A DNA stretch of 10,015 nt from Pseudomonadota bacterium (GTDB lineage Bacteria > Pseudomonadota > Alphaproteobacteria > Rhizobiales > Rhizobiaceae), in contig JAEWOP010000242.1 in the NCBI GenBank assembly GCA_023399635.1, positions 1 to 10,015 on the forward strand, written 5' to 3'. A program made the translations under genes and the position numbers. This document shows, piece after piece, positions 6,267 through 10,015 of this stretch. A model generated the notes under the pieces. The model had not been told where the DNA came from and did no database searches. It saw only the letters and a program-made list of their open reading frames with translations. The stretch's first letter is position 1. Every line of letters begins with the position of its first letter.

Positions 6267-6959
6267 ATGGACGCGCGTGACCGCCTGATCGTTGCCCTGG
6301 ATATTGCCACAGTCCGCGAGGCACAGGCGATCGTCCAGACTCTCGGTGACGACGTCACCTTCTATAAGATCGGCTACCGTCTCGCGTTTGCCGGTGGGCT
6401 GGACTTCGCCCGCGACCTGATCAGCAGGGGCAAGAAGGTCTTCCTCGACATGAAGCTTCTCGACATCGACAATACGGTTGCCAAGGGCGTCGAGAACATC
6501 GCGAAGATGGGCGTCTCCATGCTGACCCTGCACGCCTATCCAAAGGCGATGCGTGCGGCTGTCGAAGCAGCAAGGGGATCTGATCTCACCCTGCTCGGCG
6601 TGACCGTACTCACCTCCATGGATGAAGCGGACTTGCGAGAGGCCGGCTATGAAAGCACGCCCCGAAGCCTTGTTCTACGGCGCGCCGCGCAGGCGCGGGA
6701 CGCAGGAATGGGCGGCATCGTCTGCTCGGCCGAGGAATCAAGCGAGGTCCGTCAGATCCTTGGACCGGGCATGAGCATCGTAACGCCGGGCATACGGCCG
6801 GTGGGATCTGCGGCAGGCGACCAGAAGCGGATCATGACGCCCGCCGACGCGCTGCAGGCAGGCTCAAGCCACCTTGTTGTCGGTCGACCGATTGTCGACG
6901 CACAGGATCCGAAGGCAGCCGCTAAGGCAATCCTGGCCGAGATGAGCGCTGCGCTCTAG
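6267..6959 (+). CDS. pyrF: PyrF, orotidine 5'-phosphate decarboxylase
   Basis: Last step of UMP synthesis: decarboxylates orotidine 5'-monophosphate to UMP in the cytoplasm. The product has 230 residues, the normal bacterial length for the group 1 TIM-barrel enzyme. Seen: IVALDIATV at residues 8-16, FYKIGYRLAF at 32-41 with substrate-contacting K34, and the catalytic signature D61-M-K63-L-L-D66-I-D-N-T70 complete. Further on are GVTVLTSM, VTPGIRPVG and the phosphate-binding end SSHLVVGRPI. ATG at 6267 is preceded by AAGGGA (6254-6259) with 7 nt spacing; a TTG at 6261 is the only nearby alternative. The 175-nt gap before it holds no gene that I can support. A DUF1330 gene follows after 24 nt. 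Confidence 0.97.
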   Translation: MDARDRLIVALDIATVREAQAIVQTLGDDVTFYKIGYRLAFAGGLDFARDLISRGKKVFLDMKLLDIDNTVAKGVENIAKMGVSMLTLHAYPKAMRAAVEAARGSDLTLLGVTVLTSMDEADLREAGYESTPRSLVLRRAAQARDAGMGGIVCSAEESSEVRQILGPGMSIVTPGIRPVGSAAGDQKRIMTPADALQAGSSHLVVGRPIVDAQDPKAAAKAILAEMSAAL

Positions 6960-6983
6960 CTTTAGTTCAAGGAGGAGAACCCC

Positions 6984-7271
6984 ATGCCAAAAGGTTACTG
7001 GATTGCTCGCGTCGATGTCCGCGACGCGGAGCGTTACAAGGATTATGTCGCCACGGCGAAGCCTGCATTCGAACGTTTCGGCGCAAACTTCCTGGCGCGC
7101 GGCGGCGAGTTTGCCAAGCTTGAGGGCACTGCCCGCGCCCGCAATGTGGTTATCGAGTTCCCCTCGCTGCGGGCCGCGGTCGACTGCTATAATTCCGCCG
7201 AATATCAAGCTGCTGCGAAAATCCGCCAGGAGGTTGCGGACGCCGAGATGATCGTCGTGGAAGGCGTTTGA
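6984..7271 (+). CDS. DUF1330 family protein (dimeric alpha-beta barrel)
   Basis: A 95-residue cytoplasmic protein. The start MPKGYWIARVDVRD, then YKDYVATAKPAFERFGANFLARGG at about 19-42, RNVVIEFPS near 53-61 and YNSAEYQAAAKIR at 69-81 are the hallmark layout of DUF1330, a ferredoxin-like dimeric alpha-beta barrel. No reaction is established for the family, so I give none. A very strong ribosome-binding site (AAGGAGGAG, 6969-6977) lies 6 nt before the ATG, suggesting high expression. The gap from pyrF is only 24 nt with no terminator, so the two are probably co-transcribed; whether this reflects a pyrimidine-related role is unknown. Confidence 0.92.
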   Translation: MPKGYWIARVDVRDAERYKDYVATAKPAFERFGANFLARGGEFAKLEGTARARNVVIEFPSLRAAVDCYNSAEYQAAAKIRQEVADAEMIVVEGV

Positions 7272-7371
7272 TAGGCAGCGCTTCATGCGGCATTTCTCCG
7301 GCTTCCCGTTGCCCATCATTTGGTCTAAGAGACCGGTGAAGCCCTGACCATTTAGCTCCCGGAGCAGCATC

Positions 7372-8352
7372 ATGACCGTGTCCAACCTGCCACCCCTCGT
7401 TACCGTATTCGGAGGATCTGGCTTTGTTGGGCGACACGTGGTCAGGACACTGGTCAAGCGCGGCTACCGCATCCGCGTGGCTGTTCGGCGACCGGATCTT
7501 GCCGGCTTTCTTCTACCCTATGGCTATGTTGGGCAAATCTCTCTGGTGCAGGCTAACCTGCGCTACCGCCAGTCGGTGGATCGCGCTGTGGAGGGTTCTG
7601 CCTTCGTCGTCAACTGTGTCGGCATCCTGTTTGAAAGCGGCCGCAACTCGTTCGACGCGGTGCAGGACTTCGGTGCGCGCGCCGTTGCAGAAGCGGCCCG
7701 CGCAGCAGGCTCCAAGCTGGTCCACATCTCCGCCCTTGGCGCGGACATCGAATCTGCATCCAGCTATGCGCGGAGCAAGGGGCGTGCTGAGGCCGCCGTA
7801 CTTTCATTCGTACCGGACGCCGTGATCCTGCGCCCGTCGATTGTCTTCGGCCCGGAGGACAGCTTCTTCAACAAGTTTGCGGGCATGGCACAGATGTTCC
7901 CAGCCCTGCCCCTGATCGGCGGCGGCAAGACGAAGTTCCAACCGGTCCACGTCGAAGACGTTGCCCAGGCCGTAGCACTCGGCGTGGACGGCGTCATCCC
8001 GGGCGGCAAAACGTATGAACTCGGCGGCCCGGAAGTACTTACCTTCCGGGAGATCCTGGAGTTCGTGCTCCACACGACAGCGCGCAAGCGGCCGCTCGTC
8101 TCGCTGCCCTTTGGCATTGCTTCGCTGCTCGGCAGTGTCGCCTCCCTCGTACCCTTCATTAAACCGCCAATCACCGCCGATCAGGTGGAACTGTTGAAGC
8201 ACGACAACGTGGTGTCCGATGCAGCAATCCGCGAAGGTCGCACGCTGGAAGGAATGGGCATCCAGCCGACACTCCTGTCTTCCGTCGTGCCCTCCTATCT
8301 CGTGCAGTATCGTCCGCAGGGACAATTCACGAACACGGGCAAGGCCGCCTGA
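7372..8352 (+). CDS. NDUFA9-like NAD(P)-binding protein (atypical short-chain dehydrogenase, complex I NDUFA9 family)
   Basis: The 326-residue product has an extended Rossmann fold. Cofactor-binding G14-G-S-G17-F-V-G20 is followed by R21 and by VRR at 38-40 after the second strand, which favours NADPH. NCVGIL at 81-86, HISALGA at 118-124 and Y132-A-R-S-K136 are the SDR-type landmarks, then LRPSIVFGPED at 153-163 and FQPVHVEDVAQAV. This pattern matches the group annotated as complex I NDUFA9 (39 kDa) subunit family, whose mitochondrial member is an accessory subunit of NADH:quinone oxidoreductase. In bacteria the role is not proven; a ubiquinone-related or other nucleotide-sugar-epimerase-like function is possible. 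GGAG (7361-7364) lies 7 nt before the ATG. It is 100 nt from DUF1330; this gap holds a small hairpin (GGTCT-AAG-AGACC) with no T run. Confidence 0.88.
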   Translation: MTVSNLPPLVTVFGGSGFVGRHVVRTLVKRGYRIRVAVRRPDLAGFLLPYGYVGQISLVQANLRYRQSVDRAVEGSAFVVNCVGILFESGRNSFDAVQDFGARAVAEAARAAGSKLVHISALGADIESASSYARSKGRAEAAVLSFVPDAVILRPSIVFGPEDSFFNKFAGMAQMFPALPLIGGGKTKFQPVHVEDVAQAVALGVDGVIPGGKTYELGGPEVLTFREILEFVLHTTARKRPLVSLPFGIASLLGSVASLVPFIKPPITADQVELLKHDNVVSDAAIREGRTLEGMGIQPTLLSSVVPSYLVQYRPQGQFTNTGKAA

Positions 8353-8485
8353 ACCAGCGGTCACCGCGCTTCCGTAACTGGGGTGCGACGCGGTCGGGCA
8401 GCATTGATGTTGCACAATGGCCGCAGCGCCAAACACTTGCGCATTAACGGCCGGTTCAACAACTTCCGCTATTGAAAACGTCGCC

Positions 8486-8505
8486 GCAGGCCAATACAGG
8501 CCTGC
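8486..8505 (+). other. Small perfect hairpin upstream of the small secreted protein gene
   Basis: GCAGGCC (8486-8492) and GGCCTGC (8499-8505) pair perfectly around AATACA. No T run follows on the plus strand. On the minus strand the stem is followed 5 nt later by GTTTTC, which is weak. It lies in the 203-nt gap after the NDUFA9-like gene and could be an imperfect terminator for that gene, a 5'-leader structure of the small gene at 8556, or chance. No promoter could be fixed in this gap. Confidence 0.4.
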
Positions 8506-8555
8506 AACGACAACTCGCTTCGTGACATCACCGTCTTTGTGAAAGGCACTTCTCC

Positions 8556-8711
8556 ATGGGCAAGCCCATCGCACTGTTTTTTGCGTGTGCGGCACTCTCA
8601 ATTCTGGCGGGCGCCTTCATCGCCCCCAAGACCGACGCTGCCGGTAACGGTGACTGCGCACCGGCCTATGGCGTTGATCCCTGCAGCACGGCGTCGATCC
8701 CGGCCCGCTAA
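8556..8711 (+). CDS. Small secreted protein of 51 residues, function unknown
   Basis: ATG at 8556 with AAAGG (8542-8546) 9 nt upstream opens a short frame ending in TAA at 8711. The N-terminus (MGKPIALFFACAALSILAGAF) has one lysine and then a hydrophobic stretch at about 5-22, like a signal peptide or single membrane anchor. After it comes a polar tail, APKTDAAGNGDCAPAYG and DPCSTASIPAR, with two cysteines eight residues apart (C34, C43) that could form a disulfide in the periplasm. A lipoprotein is unlikely because C11 has no proper lipobox. I recall similar short hypothetical proteins with a CxPAYGxDPC-like tail in rhizobia but cannot name a function. A longer open frame that overlaps it in another phase (8539-8784) has no signal peptide or protein-like composition, so I reject it. 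Confidence 0.62.
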   Translation: MGKPIALFFACAALSILAGAFIAPKTDAAGNGDCAPAYGVDPCSTASIPAR

Positions 8712-8755
8712 TTCTCCCAACAATTTCATCGAACTCTACGTCCGGGCACGCTTAA

Positions 8756-8783
8756 TTGAAGCTCCGGCAGCGCTGTTCTATTG
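8756..8783 (+). promoter_or_regulatory. Possible promoter of the TRAP receptor gene
   Basis: TTGAAG (8756-8761) and CTATTG (8778-8783) are 16 nt apart. They resemble the rhizobial -35/-10 pattern (CTTGAC, CTATAT) only moderately. ATTGAAG occurs twice here (8755-8761 and 8780-8786), 25 bp apart, which could instead be an activator-binding repeat. The position fits, as the transcript would include the whole SD-masking hairpin. Confidence 0.28.
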
Positions 8784-8807
8784 AAGTCGGTGTTTTTTTC
8801 CGAAATA

Positions 8808-8850
8808 CTCCTCCTTGGGAGAAGGGCAATAGCCCGCCCAATGGGAGGAG
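8808..8850 (+). promoter_or_regulatory. Long 5'-leader hairpin that masks the TRAP receptor Shine-Dalgarno
   Basis: CTCCTCC (8808-8814) is the exact complement of the Shine-Dalgarno GGAGGAG (8844-8850), which sits 6 nt before the start at 8857. Inside it TTGGG (8815-8819) pairs with CCCAA (8837-8841), and GGGC (8824-8827) pairs with GCCC (8832-8835) around AATA. That makes 16 base pairs in three nested helices, with a two-nt bulge (TG) and a small internal loop. A T run (8792-8798) lies just upstream. Inference: the folded leader hides the ribosome-binding site, so translation may depend on temperature, a protein, or an sRNA. The pairing is seen; the regulation is not shown. Confidence 0.65.
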
Positions 8851-8856
8851 AAATCA

Positions 8857-9987
8857 ATGGGAAATGCTGATAAGGCGCACACGCGCCGGAACTTCTTGAA
8901 AATTAGCGCAACCGCAGGTGGAGCTGCTGCAGGTACTCTTGCCGCACCAGCCGTCCTGGCACAATCACCAATGGTGATGAAGATGCAGACCTCGTGGCCT
9001 GCGTCCGACATCTGGATGGATTTCGCACGTCAATTCACCGATCGGGTCCAGGCTATGTCAGGCGGTCGCCTGACCGTAGATCTGCTTCCCGCTGGCGCCG
9101 TTGTGGGCGCATTCCAGGTTCTCGACGCGTGCCATGATGGCGTGATCGACGCTGCGCATTCGGTGCCGGCCTACTGGTACGGCAAGCACAAGGGCGCCTC
9201 GCTTTTCGGCACCGGTCCCGTCTTCGGCGGCTCCGCAACCACCATGTTGTCCTGGTACTACCAGGGCGGAGGGGACGAGTTCTATCGCGAGCTACAGCAG
9301 GATGTTCTCGGGCTCAACGTCGTCGGCTTCATGGGCTTCCCAATGTTCGCCCAGCCCTTTGGCTGGTTCAAGAACGAAGTGAATACCGTCGCGGACATCA
9401 ATGGCTTCAAGTATCGCACAGTCGGACTTGCCGCAGATCTGATGCAAGCCATGGGTATGTCAGTCGCGCAGCTTCCGGGCGGGGAAATCGTTCCGGCCAT
9501 GGAGCGCGGCGTGATCGACGCGTTCGAATTCAACAACCCCTCTTCCGACATCCGCTTCGGCGCACAGGACGTGGCCAAGCATTATTATCTGTCGTCCTAC
9601 CACCAGGCATCGGAGTGCTTCGAGTTCATCTTCAACAGGGACTTCTACGACGACCTGGAACCCGATCTTCAGGCGATCGTACGATACGCCGTGGAAGCCG
9701 CCTCGACGGCAAATACGGCATCGGCCATGGACAACTACTCGGCTGACCTCCTCAAACTCCGCGACGAGCACCAGGTCAACCTTCATCGCACGCCCAAGGA
9801 GATCCTGGACGCGCAGATCAAGGCCTGGGACGACCTGATCGTCGAACTGGAGAAGGATGCCTTCATGAAGAAGGTGCTCGACAGCCAGCGGGCGTGGGTA
9901 GAGCGCGTCACCTTCTTCGAGCTCATGGCTGCTCCCGACTACGAGCTCGCCTACAACCATTACTTCCCGGACAAGCTCAAGCTCTAA
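8857..9987 (+). CDS. TRAP transporter substrate-binding protein, DctP family, Tat-exported
   Basis: Periplasmic receptor of a tripartite ATP-independent (TRAP) importer, which uses an ion gradient to take up mainly organic acids. The product has 376 residues. It opens with a twin-arginine signal: T9-R10-R11-N-F-L-K at the start, an alanine/glycine-rich core, and an AVLA cleavage site near residue 35. The mature part shows the DctP pattern: MKMQTSWPASD, a GGRLTV strand, GFKYRTVG with R187 (the conserved arginine that binds the ligand carboxylate), and GGEIVPAMERGVIDAFE at 208-224. The overall layout, including the YYQGGGDEFY and NTVADINGFK stretches, resembles the TakP / FcbT1 group (2-oxo acids, aromatic or other acids), so the substrate is probably a carboxylate, not a classic C4-dicarboxylate. 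DctQ and DctM genes are not in the window and may follow downstream. Confidence 0.93.
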   Translation: MGNADKAHTRRNFLKISATAGGAAAGTLAAPAVLAQSPMVMKMQTSWPASDIWMDFARQFTDRVQAMSGGRLTVDLLPAGAVVGAFQVLDACHDGVIDAAHSVPAYWYGKHKGASLFGTGPVFGGSATTMLSWYYQGGGDEFYRELQQDVLGLNVVGFMGFPMFAQPFGWFKNEVNTVADINGFKYRTVGLAADLMQAMGMSVAQLPGGEIVPAMERGVIDAFEFNNPSSDIRFGAQDVAKHYYLSSYHQASECFEFIFNRDFYDDLEPDLQAIVRYAVEAASTANTASAMDNYSADLLKLRDEHQVNLHRTPKEILDAQIKAWDDLIVELEKDAFMKKVLDSQRAWVERVTFFELMAAPDYELAYNHYFPDKLKL

Positions 9988-10015
9988 GGCCATCGGCGTG
10001 CTGCAACGAACCGGC

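Noticed and set aside
7804..8601. 265-codon minus-strand open frame opposite the NDUFA9-like gene
   Set aside because: The plus strand carries an intact Rossmann protein; the antisense frame has no recognisable domain.
8539..8784. 81-codon plus-strand frame overlapping the small secreted protein
   Set aside because: It has no signal or domain and a Pro/Arg/Ala-rich shadow composition; the frame from 8556 has a better start and a signal-like N-terminus.
9460..9993. 177-codon minus-strand frame opposite the TRAP receptor
   Set aside because: Val/Glu/Leu-rich antisense shadow; the plus-strand DctP protein is complete and convincing.

Overview
The window looks like chromosomal DNA of an alphaproteobacterium of the order Hyphomicrobiales, most likely Rhizobiaceae (Rhizobium, Agrobacterium, Sinorhizobium, Shinella or Ciceribacter type). 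Coding DNA is GC-rich. The rhizobial-type phospholipid N-methyltransferase PmtA, an NDUFA9-like oxidoreductase, a UgpBAE transporter and a Tat-exported TRAP solute receptor together support this. The assignment comes from recognising protein families, not from a database search.

Left part, minus strand (1-2735): a glycerol-3-phosphate ABC importer operon, ugpB-ugpA-ugpE, transcribed right to left and cut by the left edge inside ugpE; an ATPase gene is not in the window. Its promoter region holds four 7-bp Pho-box-like units in strict 11-bp phase, followed by a -10-like hexamer, so phosphate-starvation control by PhoB is likely. A strong hairpin separates ugpB from ugpA, and ugpA appears to start at TTG.

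Middle, minus strand (2735-4004): rsmI (16S rRNA 2'-O-methyltransferase) overlapping yraN (UPF0102, nuclease-fold).

Middle to right, plus strand (4258-8352): dnaN (DNA polymerase sliding clamp), divergent from rsmI and closed by a textbook intrinsic terminator; pmtA (phosphatidylcholine synthesis by methylation); pyrF (OMP decarboxylase) with a DUF1330 gene close behind; and an NDUFA9-like NAD(P)-binding protein. Most of these are housekeeping genes.

Right end, plus strand (8353-10015): a 51-residue secreted small protein and a TRAP solute-binding protein with a Tat signal. The Shine-Dalgarno sequence of the TRAP gene lies inside a long hairpin, suggesting translational control. The membrane subunits of the TRAP system would have to lie beyond the right edge or elsewhere.

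No RNA genes, insertion sequences, CRISPR arrays or phage genes were seen. I did not find a convincing undescribed multi-gene system. The most interesting signals are regulatory: the tandem Pho boxes, the ugpB-ugpA hairpin, the SD-masking hairpin, and the unannotated-looking small secreted protein.
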